Of a stretch of DNA of 46,359 nucleotides, positions 25,219 to 33,221 are shown piece after piece (within the stretch, counting starts at the first letter, position 1; every line of letters begins with the position of its first letter). The notes below the pieces were generated by a model that was not told where the DNA came from, did no database searches, and worked only from the letters and a program-made list of their open reading frames with translations. The translations under genes were made by a program, and so were the position numbers. Origin of the DNA: Akkermansia sp. (GTDB lineage: Bacteria > Verrucomicrobiota > Verrucomicrobiia > Verrucomicrobiales > Akkermansiaceae); the NCBI GenBank assembly GCA_030535795.1, contig JAUNRE010000007.1, positions 1-46,359 on the forward strand, in the 5' to 3' direction.

Positions 25219-26595
25219 TCACAGCCCCATTTTGCCCGGGTTGAGTAAGCCCTGCGGGTCGAGCGCGGCCTTGACGGCTCGATGCACATCGAACGCTACG
25301 CTGCCGATGGCCTGCGGGAACCACGGCGACTTGGCGATACCGATTCCATGCTCGCCGGTGATACTGCCGCCATGCGCCATCACCCAGTCAAAGAGGCGAT
25401 TCACCAGGGCATCGGCCGGCTCGCGAATATCTTGCCCGGCGGCATCTTTCAGCACCATGATGTTGGTGTGGATGTTGCCATCGCCCGAATGCCCGAAGCA
25501 GGCGACGGGAATCCCGGTCTCCTGCTCCATGGCAGCGCAGAATTCCACCAAAGCCACCAGCTGCGAGCGGGGGATAACCACATCCTCGTTCAATTTGGTG
25601 AGCCCGGTAGCCTTCAGGCTGTAAGAAAACTCTCGCCGCAACTGCCAGATAGCCTCTACCTCCTGCTCCGTGGCGGCAGTCACCACTTGCGTTGCACCCG
25701 TGTCGCGCAGAATGACGGCAATGGCCTGCAACTCGGTAGCCACGGCATCCGCCTGACCATCTATCTCTATAATGATGTGCCCCTGAGCGTCCTCCGGCAG
25801 CACGCCGGGCCCCAGATGCTTCCGTGCGGCACGCAGGGTGAAAGCATCCGTAATCTCCATGGCTGCCGGCAGGTGCCCCCCTTGCAGCACATTTTGCACG
25901 GCAGCGGCGGCCAGCGCAAACCGCGGGAAGCCGGCATGCAGCGCCGCACGAGCAGGCGGCGCGGGGATAATACGCAGGGTGGCGCGCGTCACAATACCCA
26001 GCATACCCTCACTACCGCAGAACAGCCCCACTAGGTCAAAGCCCTGCTTATTTTTATGCGTACGCCCGCCGCAGGTGAGTACCCGGCCATCTGCCAGCAC
26101 GACCTCCAGCCCCAGCACGTACGCGCGCGTGACTCCGTATTTCAGGCAACGCGGGCCACCGGCGTTGGTCGCGATGTTGCCGCCGATGCTCGATTCCTTG
26201 CGCGAGGCAGGATCCGGCGGATAAAACCAGCCCAATTCCGCACAGGCGGCCTGCAAATCCGCCGTCAGCACCCCGGCTTCCACCACGGCAACACCATCTG
26301 CCGGGTTCACCTCGATAATGCGACGCATGTTCGCGACGGAGATGACGAGCCCACCTTTCACCGGCACACAGCCCCCCACGTAGCCCACCCCTGCCCCGCG
26401 CGGGGTAACGGGTATGGCATGGGCAGCAGCATAACGCATAGCAGCGCATACATGCTCCGTTTCCGTGGCCAGCACCACGGCATCCGGCATAGAGGCCGCA
26501 TGCCACTTATCCCCGGCGTGAGCTGCCAATACCTCGGGCTCTGTGCTCACGCACTCACCCAGCAACGTCCGCAGACCCTCTACCCAGTTTTTCAT
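25219..26595 (-). CDS. FAD-linked oxidase, GlcD/D-lactate dehydrogenase type
   Basis: FAD-dependent 2-hydroxyacid dehydrogenase of the PCMH family, 458 residues. The FAD-binding half shows VTPRGAGVGYVGGC near residue 63 and the phosphate-binding ESSIGGNIATNAGG near residue 133. The C-terminal FAD_oxidase_C part contains CFGHSGDGNIHTNI near residue 375 and ITGEHGIGIAK near residue 418. The closing DPQGLLNPGKMGL is characteristic. Likely substrates are glycolate or D-lactate; I cannot tell which. No Fe-S GlcF partner is adjacent. Instead the gene sits 18 bp after the permease of an ABC importer and is coupled to a GtrA-like gene. Confidence 0.9.
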   Translation of the reverse strand: MKNWVEGLRTLLGECVSTEPEVLAAHAGDKWHAASMPDAVVLATETEHVCAAMRYAAAHAIPVTPRGAGVGYVGGCVPVKGGLVISVANMRRIIEVNPADGVAVVEAGVLTADLQAACAELGWFYPPDPASRKESSIGGNIATNAGGPRCLKYGVTRAYVLGLEVVLADGRVLTCGGRTHKNKQGFDLVGLFCGSEGMLGIVTRATLRIIPAPPARAALHAGFPRFALAAAAVQNVLQGGHLPAAMEITDAFTLRAARKHLGPGVLPEDAQGHIIIEIDGQADAVATELQAIAVILRDTGATQVVTAATEQEVEAIWQLRREFSYSLKATGLTKLNEDVVIPRSQLVALVEFCAAMEQETGIPVACFGHSGDGNIHTNIMVLKDAAGQDIREPADALVNRLFDWVMAHGGSITGEHGIGIAKSPWFPQAIGSVAFDVHRAVKAALDPQGLLNPGKMGL

Positions 26596-26613
26596 AACTA
26601 CTGAATGGGATTT

Positions 26614-27411
26614 TTACTCCTTATCCGTACCCCAACGGCGGTGCAACCAGCGTTCTGCCGGCGAGAAAAGGATTTTGTCAGCCAGCAGGCCCACCAGAAT
26701 GATGATGAACATGATGCCGATAACCTGGTACATGCGCTGCAACTCACGGCCATAGTGCAGATACTGCCCGATGCCGAAACCGGACACCACTGCCACATAA
26801 ATCTCTGCCGCCATGAGCGAGCGCCATGCAAAGGCCCAGCCCTGTTTCATGCCGCTTACCACAAAGGGAGCAGATGCAGGCAGTGTGACAAACACCAGCG
26901 TATGCAACGGGCCGGAGCCCATGGTGCGAGCCGCGCGGGCATAGATGGGCGGCACGCTCTTCATGCCGTTCTGCGTGGAAAGCAGCACGCTCCACAATGT
27001 ACCCATGATGACAACGAACAGCAGCGCAGCCTCCGTCTGCCCGAACCAGATGCAGGCAAGCGGCACCCAGCATACACTCGGCAGCGCTTGCAAGCCCAGT
27101 GCCAGCACGCCCAGGGTATCGCCGACCCAGCGAAAGCGAGCCGAAATCATCCCCAGCGGAACACCCAATATCAGGCCTATGACATAGCCGATAAACAAGC
27201 GCCGCAGCGTCACAAGCATGGAAAGCGGTATCTTGCCATTGAGGCAGTTGTCCCACAGATACTGCCCCACAATCGAAGGCGGCGGCAGAACATAGGGAGA
27301 CCACAGCGGCTCCTGCGGGCCAATGCCCAGCCAAAGCAAATCGCCGGTGAGTACTGCCCATACACCTATGAGCAACGCGAAGAAAAGGACAGTGTTGAGA
27401 ACTCGTTTCAT
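26614..27411 (-). CDS. ABC transporter permease, sulfonate/taurine/nitrate type
   Basis: The 265-residue integral membrane protein has six hydrophobic helices and belongs to the SsuC/TauC group. The permease EAA-like loop that contacts the ATPase is visible near residues 170-200 (ARAARTMGSGPLHTLVFVTLP). The first helix begins at residue 6, and the protein ends in a charged tail (HRRWGTDKE). It follows the ATPase gene by 21 bp and is followed by the oxidase gene, so all are likely one transcript. The substrate is not identified by the sequence. Confidence 0.88.
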   Translation of the reverse strand: MKRVLNTVLFFALLIGVWAVLTGDLLWLGIGPQEPLWSPYVLPPPSIVGQYLWDNCLNGKIPLSMLVTLRRLFIGYVIGLILGVPLGMISARFRWVGDTLGVLALGLQALPSVCWVPLACIWFGQTEAALLFVVIMGTLWSVLLSTQNGMKSVPPIYARAARTMGSGPLHTLVFVTLPASAPFVVSGMKQGWAFAWRSLMAAEIYVAVVSGFGIGQYLHYGRELQRMYQVIGIMFIIILVGLLADKILFSPAERWLHRRWGTDKE

Positions 27412-27432
27412 GTCAGTTGCAAGGGTGGGTTA

Positions 27433-28239
27433 TCAATCAGCTTCGGCGGCATTCTGGTAGCCTTTCAGCGAGGAGGTAATCTGCTGCGAGAGGTCGGCCA
27501 AATCGTGGTTATTGATATTGCGAGGGCGAGCGAGAGGCACCGGGAACTGCTCCCGCACCCGCCCGGGATGCGGCGAGAACAACACCACTCGGCTGCCTAG
27601 GCACACGGCCTCGCGCACGTTGTGAGTCACAAAGACAATCGTCTTCTTGCGCTTTGCCCAGATATCCTGAATATCCCCGTACAGTTGCTCACGGGTCATG
27701 GCATCCAACGCCGAGAAAGGCTCATCCATGAGCAGAATCTTGGGATTGGGCGCCAGCGAACGCGCCAGTGCCACGCGCTGCCGCATGCCACCGGAGAGCT
27801 CATGGATGCTGGAATGAGCAAATTTATCCATCTTTACCAGGAACAAATAGTACTTCGCCACCTCCAGACGCTCCTTATCATTGAGATTCGGTTTCTGCTT
27901 CAGGCCGAACATGACATTGCCGATGACATCCAGCCAAGGGAAGAGTGCATGCTCCTGAAACATCATCATGCGGTCTCGCCCGGGGCCGGTAATCGGCACG
28001 CCATCAATGAGTGCCAGGCCGCTATCAGGCTTCTCCAGCCCTGCTATGATGTTGAGCAGAGTAGACTTACCGCAACCGCTCGGCCCCACAAAGCAGACGA
28101 ACTCGCCTTCATCGATGGTAAGCGACACATCATCAAGCGCACGGACAACACCGGACTTAGTTTTGAAATCCTTACACACATGCTCCACGCTGAGCTTGGC
28201 TGTGGGGTACGCGTGAATCTCCTGTTCTAATTTTTCCAT
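27433..28239 (-). CDS. ABC transporter ATP-binding protein, SsuB/TauB type
   Basis: Nucleotide-binding subunit of the importer, 268 residues. Walker A GPSGCGKST is near residue 53, the ABC signature LSGGMRQRV near residue 144, and Walker B ILLMDEPFSALD near residue 167. The switch histidine lies in VFVTHNVREA near residue 201. The sequence VRALDDVSLTIDEGEFVCFVG at the front is typical of nitrate/sulfonate/bicarbonate importers. It lies 12 bp after the binding-protein gene. Confidence 0.93.
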   Translation of the reverse strand: MEKLEQEIHAYPTAKLSVEHVCKDFKTKSGVVRALDDVSLTIDEGEFVCFVGPSGCGKSTLLNIIAGLEKPDSGLALIDGVPITGPGRDRMMMFQEHALFPWLDVIGNVMFGLKQKPNLNDKERLEVAKYYLFLVKMDKFAHSSIHELSGGMRQRVALARSLAPNPKILLMDEPFSALDAMTREQLYGDIQDIWAKRKKTIVFVTHNVREAVCLGSRVVLFSPHPGRVREQFPVPLARPRNINNHDLADLSQQITSSLKGYQNAAEAD

Positions 28240-28251
28240 AAAAAAAGAGTG

Positions 28252-29238
28252 TTATTCTTGTTCCGGCTTGTAAAGCATGGCATCCAGCGCCGGCACATGG
28301 TCCAGCAACCCGCAGCGCTGAGCATCCTGCACAAACTGCTGCAAGCCCGGCAAATCAATATCGGTGGTAAGTTTCAGGCGTCTCCAGGCGCAACGCACCA
28401 ATTCCGGGTCGAACGGCGCTTGGGTCAGCTCTGAGAGCTCAGCCACCACATGAGCCTGAGCTTCTTCCGGGTGCTCCTCTATCCACCGAGTCAAATCTCG
28501 GTGAGCCTGCAACATAGCGGCGGCCTCCTTCGGGTGGCGGCGCAGCCATCCCACGCGCCCGGCCAGCACCGTTGTAACCACATCGGGCTCCTGCACCAGC
28601 ACCTGGGCACCGGCTTTCTTCTCCAGAATCGTCACCCAAGGCTCCACCGTCCAACTGGCAGCGATATCCCCCTGCTTCATGAGCTGAAGTTGCATGGCAT
28701 TGGGCGTGGGGCTCACGCGGCAATCCCCTGCCCCCTCCAGCGAGTTACGCAAGCCATGCTGCGCCAACCAGGCGCGGCACGATACATCCTGCGTGTTGCC
28801 CAGCTGAGGCGTAGCAATGCAATGCCCCCTGAAATCCGCAGGCTGCGTGATATGGCTGCCGGGTGCCACCATCAGCGCCGCACCGCCATTCACCGCACCC
28901 GCCAGCAAGCGCACCTCGCGCCCAGCCGACACGGCATAGGCATTCAACGCCGGACTCGGCCCCACGTAGGTGAGGTCCACCGTGCGGCCAAAGATTGCCT
29001 CCATCGCCGTCGGGCCGGCATTGAATGTGTACCACTCTATCCGGTACCCCGGCAGGTAACGCTCGAACCACCCGTTGCCGTTGCGAGTCATATTGCGCGC
29101 CACAAGCGCCTGTACATGAGTCACATTAGGAAAACCGCCTATGCGGATAACTGTACCAGCCTCCTCCTCCCGGCTGCAGCTGCACAACAACAGCAGCACG
29201 GTAGCAAGCAGCAACAGACCTGTGAGGCATTTCTTCAT
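28252..29238 (-). CDS. ABC transporter substrate-binding lipoprotein, SsuA/TauA-like
   Basis: First gene of the importer operon. The ATG at 29238 gives MKKCLTGLLLLATV followed by LLLLCSCS, a lipoprotein signal with the lipid-modified cysteine near residue 21. The longer frame from 29268 adds ten residues that spoil the signal. The mature protein is a type-2 periplasmic binding fold with the family-typical DLTYVGPSPALNAY near residue 97, and SWTVEPWVTILE near residue 191. Such proteins bind sulfonates, taurine, nitrate or similar small molecules. The exact ligand cannot be read from the sequence. Confidence 0.87.
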   Translation of the reverse strand: MKKCLTGLLLLATVLLLLCSCSREEEAGTVIRIGGFPNVTHVQALVARNMTRNGNGWFERYLPGYRIEWYTFNAGPTAMEAIFGRTVDLTYVGPSPALNAYAVSAGREVRLLAGAVNGGAALMVAPGSHITQPADFRGHCIATPQLGNTQDVSCRAWLAQHGLRNSLEGAGDCRVSPTPNAMQLQLMKQGDIAASWTVEPWVTILEKKAGAQVLVQEPDVVTTVLAGRVGWLRRHPKEAAAMLQAHRDLTRWIEEHPEEAQAHVVAELSELTQAPFDPELVRCAWRRLKLTTDIDLPGLQQFVQDAQRCGLLDHVPALDAMLYKPEQE

Positions 29239-29445
29239 GACCCTGTATCCTACCAGAGCCACGCGCACGCGTCAAGCAACAAAGCCGCCACACGCGCAGA
29301 TATCTGCACTTTCGCACACGCGCACACCCGCTATTGCGCGACTTCAAGCAGCGCCTCGCAGCTGCACACACCCCCAAACATGCGGCAGGAGGCATGGTAT
29401 AGTTGTATTTCATATAACTTTTATATGTTTCATGTGTTTTCAAGC
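29239..29445. other. divergent intergenic region
   Basis: The spacer between the importer operon and the AP2-like gene has a repetitive CGCACAC-rich stretch (about 29260-29330). I see no credible gene. Promoters for both directions are expected here, but only the plus-strand one at 29446 is clear. Confidence 0.4.
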
Positions 29446-29474
29446 TTGACAGTGCGGGGCAGAATCAATAAAAT
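29446..29474 (+). promoter_or_regulatory. strong sigma-70 promoter
   Basis: A perfect TTGACA (29446-29451) and TAAAAT (29469-29474) are separated by 17 bp. Transcription would begin near 29481, with a leader of about 95 bases before the ATG at 29576. This is the best promoter match in the window. Confidence 0.75.
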
Positions 29475-29511
29475 GCGGCGGGCGATTCATTTTCCTTACC
29501 AGTTTTGGAAA

Positions 29512-29531
29512 ATTAGTTGTTGTCAACTAAT
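29512..29531. promoter_or_regulatory. palindrome in the leader of the AP2-like gene
   Basis: ATTAGTTG (29512-29519) and CAACTAAT (29524-29531) form a perfect 8-bp inverted repeat with a four-base centre. It lies about 30 bp after the predicted transcription start, where a repressor or autoregulator could bind. Confidence 0.45.
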
Positions 29532-29575
29532 ATGAATTGCTAACTAAAACAAGAGCTCGTACAATAACAGCAGCC

Positions 29576-30541
29576 ATGAACACGCGCCACATCACCAGAT
29601 TCACGTACAAGTTCACAAACTTTCAGGGTTGGAGAGTCGCCATCACCCGGCAGGGAGTAGCTTTGGCACGTTACTTTTCGGACAAACAATACGGCGACCC
29701 GGAAACGGCCCACGCCCAAGCCATACGCTTTCGAGACATGGTGCTCGATGAGCTGGCACGCGAACCGGAGCGAACTCAGGAGATTCTCATGAAGCACCGC
29801 GTAGAGCCCCGCAAGCTCCTCTACCCGGCCGGATTGAAGCCCGCCACCGGAACAACGAACGACGAAAGCAGCACCTCCGCCTGCAGCATGCGCAGCAACA
29901 AAGTATTGCATGGCATCCTGCGCAGTATCTGCCGCCGCCTGCAGCTCGACACCGCCAGCGTACTCAAGCTCTCCCTGTACCTGTTCTCCCTGCAATACGG
30001 AGCACCCAACAGTGTGGCAGCAGAACAACAAACTGACCGCGAGCTGCTCGCAGAAGTGGCTCAACCCGAAGATGACGCGGCGCACCACTTGCAAAGCCTC
30101 ATCAACGAACTGGAAGTGCGAGCAAAAGAGGCAGGCCTGCCCTGCTTCGAAGAATTCGCTACCGGCAGGCACGTCACCCACAACACATCACCACCCACTG
30201 ATGAAGTGGCTGAGCCAGCCCCGAAAGCACCGCAACCAACCGGAGCGGAACTGCCGCTGCCACGCCAGCACCAACCCGGCGAACTCTATATGCGCTCCCC
30301 CCGCCCATCCCCACCAGAAGCAGTTCCAGATAGCGCCCCCGCCGCTTCCCCCTCACCTTCTGCGACTTCCGCCCCCTCCGCCATCACTACCCTCATCGAG
30401 GCGACTTCCGCCCATCCCCCTCACGCGAGAGACCACTCTTTGCCTTATACTCTCGCAAAAGCTGACACCCATGCCACCGAACGAAAACGACGGAGCGACA
30501 TCCGAACCGGGGACACATCCACCCCATCAGATGTCATTTGA
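29576..30541 (+). CDS. possible AP2-like DNA-binding protein with Pro-rich tail
   Basis: The 321-residue protein opens with about 55 residues (FQGWRVAITRQGVALARYFS, then DKQYGDPETAHAQAIRFRDM). This is a compact three-strand-plus-helix pattern like AP2/integrase-type DNA-binding domains: aromatic WRV strand, RxG turn, FSD, YG, then an alanine-rich helix. The middle (~95-185) is helical, with a possible helix-turn-helix-like run at RSICRRLQLDTASVLKLSLY. From about residue 195 the protein is a proline-, alanine- and serine-rich disordered tail. The ATG at 29576 is preferred over 29537 because the extra residues are not domain-like. With a strong promoter and a nearby palindrome, self-regulation is plausible. 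Function is unproven. Confidence 0.6.
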   Translation: MNTRHITRFTYKFTNFQGWRVAITRQGVALARYFSDKQYGDPETAHAQAIRFRDMVLDELAREPERTQEILMKHRVEPRKLLYPAGLKPATGTTNDESSTSACSMRSNKVLHGILRSICRRLQLDTASVLKLSLYLFSLQYGAPNSVAAEQQTDRELLAEVAQPEDDAAHHLQSLINELEVRAKEAGLPCFEEFATGRHVTHNTSPPTDEVAEPAPKAPQPTGAELPLPRQHQPGELYMRSPRPSPPEAVPDSAPAASPSPSATSAPSAITTLIEATSAHPPHARDHSLPYTLAKADTHATERKRRSDIRTGDTSTPSDVI

Positions 30542-30543
30542 CA

Positions 30544-30835
30544 CAGCTCAGCATCCGACACAGTCTTCCCACCTGACGTCGCGGTAACGCACGCACCATC
30601 GGCGCGTCCCGTACCGGCCCACAGACTGCGCAGCCACAGCACCGCCTCCCCCCGCGGCTACGGCCTCACTGTGCCTGCACCACGCAGTCAACTACCCGAA
30701 CGCACGCCCCACATCCCCCGCGGATGTGGGGCGTGTTGCGCCGCCTGCCGAAAAAGCGAGGCTGGAAGGAGAGAAGAGAGGAAGTCGCGCGCGTGTGCGC
30801 GTTTACTCCTTTTCTTGCTACCGAGAGGAAAAAAC
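30544..30835. other. intergenic region with hairpin
   Basis: This GC-rich spacer before the AT-rich glycan cluster has no convincing gene. It contains a strong hairpin (listed separately) and a CGCGCGTGTGCGCG stretch near 30786-30800. Base composition changes sharply toward AT after about 30800. Confidence 0.4.
30703..30735. terminator. perfect 14-bp hairpin, possible terminator
   Basis: CACGCCCCACATCC (30703-30716) and GGATGTGGGGCGTG (30722-30735) pair perfectly across a five-base loop. There is no T tract on either side, so it is a terminator only if the stem alone is enough. It could equally be a boundary or protein-binding palindrome. Confidence 0.5.
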
Positions 30836-30863
30836 TTGCAAAGAGAGCATTTTCTGGTATCCT
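30836..30863 (+). promoter_or_regulatory. probable promoter of the PEP-CTERM gene
   Basis: TTGCAA (30836-30841) and TATCCT (30858-30863) are separated by 16 bp, about 70 bp before the ATG at 30937. It would also serve the glycan genes downstream. Confidence 0.4.
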
Positions 30864-30936
30864 ATAAGCACAGACACGTGTTGGAGTGCTCCACGTGCAC
30901 CGCTCTCGGATAATCCTTAAACAGATTCTTAAAGAT

Positions 30937-31704
30937 ATGTGGCGTTTTTTACTACAGTTCGTTTTCTTTGCCAGCATAGCGCTCGGCAACCAGAGTGTAA
31001 TTATAACCTTTGGAAGCGGGAGTAACAACAACGACACAAGAGAGGGCGAAACGTACAATCTCATTTCTCGTAAACAGAGCTCCGACATGTTCAAATTCAA
31101 CGAACTTAAGTGTACAGATGGCAGCACATCATCCTATACGCTTTCTGTATTTGGGCTCTATAACGGCACTAGTTTGATAAGTAAGTTTTCTGGAGATAGT
31201 ACTTCTGCAGCTCATATCTACGAAACTTTTGCAAATGTCACTATTAGCGGATATACACATTCTAACCAATACGCCATTTTAAACTTTTACAATCTCTTAG
31301 CAGGAAGCTACACCTTGTCAGTTCTAGCGGCAAGAGGGTCAACACCTTCTGCACCGATATCCGCTAACACGTACTATATTTCGACTAATGACAACTCCTT
31401 AACTAATGTTACAGCGAGTGTTATTGCATATAACGTGAGCGAACCTTCCAGAGAACCCAAACTCACGGCAGATGGAGCATCAGTCAGTGCGTTCGTGGTT
31501 GGTTCAAATAAAACAGCGACCGACTGGGCTCTTGTAGAATTCAGCTTCGAACTGACAAATGCCACGAAAGTTCTGCATCTTATGTCGGAAAGCACAAATG
31601 GAAACATAGCTGCAGTAAAACTTACCACCATTCCTGAGCCATCGACATCCGCCTTCCTACTAATCACATTGACCGCCCTAATCACCCACAGGAGACGAAA
31701 ATAA
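30937..31704 (+). CDS. PEP-CTERM sorted exported protein
   Basis: The 255-residue protein has an N-terminal signal (MWRFLLQFVFFASIALG) and a Ser/Thr/Asn-rich mature region with beta-strand character. Its C terminus is a classic PEP-CTERM signal: PEPSTSAF, a hydrophobic stretch (LLITLTALI) and a basic end (RRRK). In known systems exosortase cleaves near the PEP motif and anchors the protein, and these loci accompany exopolysaccharide biosynthesis. No exosortase gene is in this window. The start at 30937 was chosen because the upstream 17 codons to 30886 precede the signal and lack a signal-like pattern. It lies 38 bp before the flippase gene. The mature fold is not recognised. Confidence 0.8.
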   Translation: MWRFLLQFVFFASIALGNQSVIITFGSGSNNNDTREGETYNLISRKQSSDMFKFNELKCTDGSTSSYTLSVFGLYNGTSLISKFSGDSTSAAHIYETFANVTISGYTHSNQYAILNFYNLLAGSYTLSVLAARGSTPSAPISANTYYISTNDNSLTNVTASVIAYNVSEPSREPKLTADGASVSAFVVGSNKTATDWALVEFSFELTNATKVLHLMSESTNGNIAAVKLTTIPEPSTSAFLLITLTALITHRRRK

Positions 31705-31742
31705 GCCAAGCACTATACACTGACGCTACCCCTCAGCCTCAG

Positions 31743-33221
31743 ATGTCTGTAAACGTTAGGAAAGAAACGGCTTCCGGAGCAAAGTGGTTACTGCTGCAGA
31801 AATGCACATTACAGCCGGTGCAGTTCATATATGGCGCACTTTTGGCGCACCTGGTAACCCCTCATGAAATAGGCATTCTTGGTTTGACTGCAATCTTCTT
31901 TGCTGTTGCGGCTCAACTGAAAGATGCTGGTTTTGGCTCAGCCCTCATACGCAAGCAAGACCGAACGGAACAGGATTGTTCAACTGTTTTCTGGTTCAAT
32001 GTGGGAATGAGCTTACTTCTCTCTCTCTGTCTCTTTCTGGCAGCTCCTTGGTTTGCGAAATTTTACAATGAACCAGCCCTTGTAGACCTCACTCGGATTT
32101 CCGCGGCAATGATGCTACTGAACTCGACTACTAGCGTACACTGGAGTCTGTATTCTGCTCGCCGTGATTTCAAAACGCCGGCCGTTGTAGGCATGATAAC
32201 CACCTTTATTTCCATGCCCTTCTGCCTTTGGGCCGCATATGCTGGCTGGAGCTATTGGGCCGTATTCATGCAGAGTATCATTTCCGGTCTTTTGTCGTTG
32301 ATAATTGTATGGATTATATCACCTTGGAAACCCAAATGCATGTTTTCCATAAAATCGTTCATGGATTTTTTCAGTTATGGATCAAAATTGGTAGCAGCCG
32401 GACTGGTCTGGACCACATATAGCGAGTCAAGAACATTTGTCATCGGCAAATTCTATTCACCTGCCCAGCTCGCTCTCTACTCACGCGCACACCATATGTG
32501 TTATCTAGCCCCCCACATGGTAAATGGGGTTTTAGGTGGGGTTACTTTTCCCATTCTATCCACCCTACAGGGAGACAAGGAAAAATTAAATTCTGTTTAT
32601 CGCAAATACATCCGCCTGACTGCACTGTTGACCCTGTGGCCCATGCTTCTTCTGGCTAGTAATTCAGAATCTTTCATTTACTGCGTATATGGTGAAAACT
32701 GGCTACCGGCTGCTTACTATGCTAGAATTATCTGTTATGGAGCCATCCTTGATCCTATCGCCTATGTTGCCGTACAAATGTTCTTGGTTACAGGAAGAAG
32801 CGATTTGAGCCTAAAGCGCGAAATTTGGTTCCGAAGCCTAGCCTTTTCAGCAGTGATTATAGGGGCTATACACAGCGTTGCTGGCATTTGTTATGCTCTC
32901 GTTGCTATGAGTGCATTCAATGCGTGGATATCTTCATTTTTTATTAACAAGTGTACCGGGATTTCCCAGAGAGAGCAGTTGCGAGATATTGTCCCCTACA
33001 CAATAATTGCAGTATTATCAGTAATACCATGCGTGTTGATAAACTTGCTACCGCTCTCTCCATTCTTACTTTTGCCACTGAGTCTAGTTTTTTCCGCCAC
33101 AATCTTTATCTCCATACTATATATCAGAAAAGACGACGTTACACTACAGATACTCCATACAGTAAAAGACACCAAATTGGTCAAGTTCATTTTCAAAAAT
33201 AAACATTGCGATACAATATGA
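31743..33221 (+). CDS. Wzx-like lipopolysaccharide/O-unit flippase (PST/MATE-like)
   Basis: The 492-residue polytopic membrane protein has about 12-14 hydrophobic helices. It carries the family N-terminal pattern of WzxC/polysaccharide-export proteins (GAKWLLLQKCTLQPVQFIYG, then EIGILGLTAIFFAVA). It would translocate lipid-linked glycan units across the inner membrane. The gene overlaps the next by four bases: the ATG of the PP-loop gene (33218) lies within ATGA, so they are translationally coupled. It is AT-rich like the rest of the cluster. It may instead belong to a related teichuronic-acid or succinoglycan exporter. Confidence 0.85.
   Translation: MSVNVRKETASGAKWLLLQKCTLQPVQFIYGALLAHLVTPHEIGILGLTAIFFAVAAQLKDAGFGSALIRKQDRTEQDCSTVFWFNVGMSLLLSLCLFLAAPWFAKFYNEPALVDLTRISAAMMLLNSTTSVHWSLYSARRDFKTPAVVGMITTFISMPFCLWAAYAGWSYWAVFMQSIISGLLSLIIVWIISPWKPKCMFSIKSFMDFFSYGSKLVAAGLVWTTYSESRTFVIGKFYSPAQLALYSRAHHMCYLAPHMVNGVLGGVTFPILSTLQGDKEKLNSVYRKYIRLTALLTLWPMLLLASNSESFIYCVYGENWLPAAYYARIICYGAILDPIAYVAVQMFLVTGRSDLSLKREIWFRSLAFSAVIIGAIHSVAGICYALVAMSAFNAWISSFFINKCTGISQREQLRDIVPYTIIAVLSVIPCVLINLLPLSPFLLLPLSLVFSATIFISILYIRKDDVTLQILHTVKDTKLVKFIFKNKHCDTI

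Noticed and set aside
24744..25289. Longer form of the GtrA-like protein starting at 25289
   Set aside because: The extra residues overlap the oxidase gene and are not membrane-like; the ATG at 25217, one base after the oxidase stop, is more natural.
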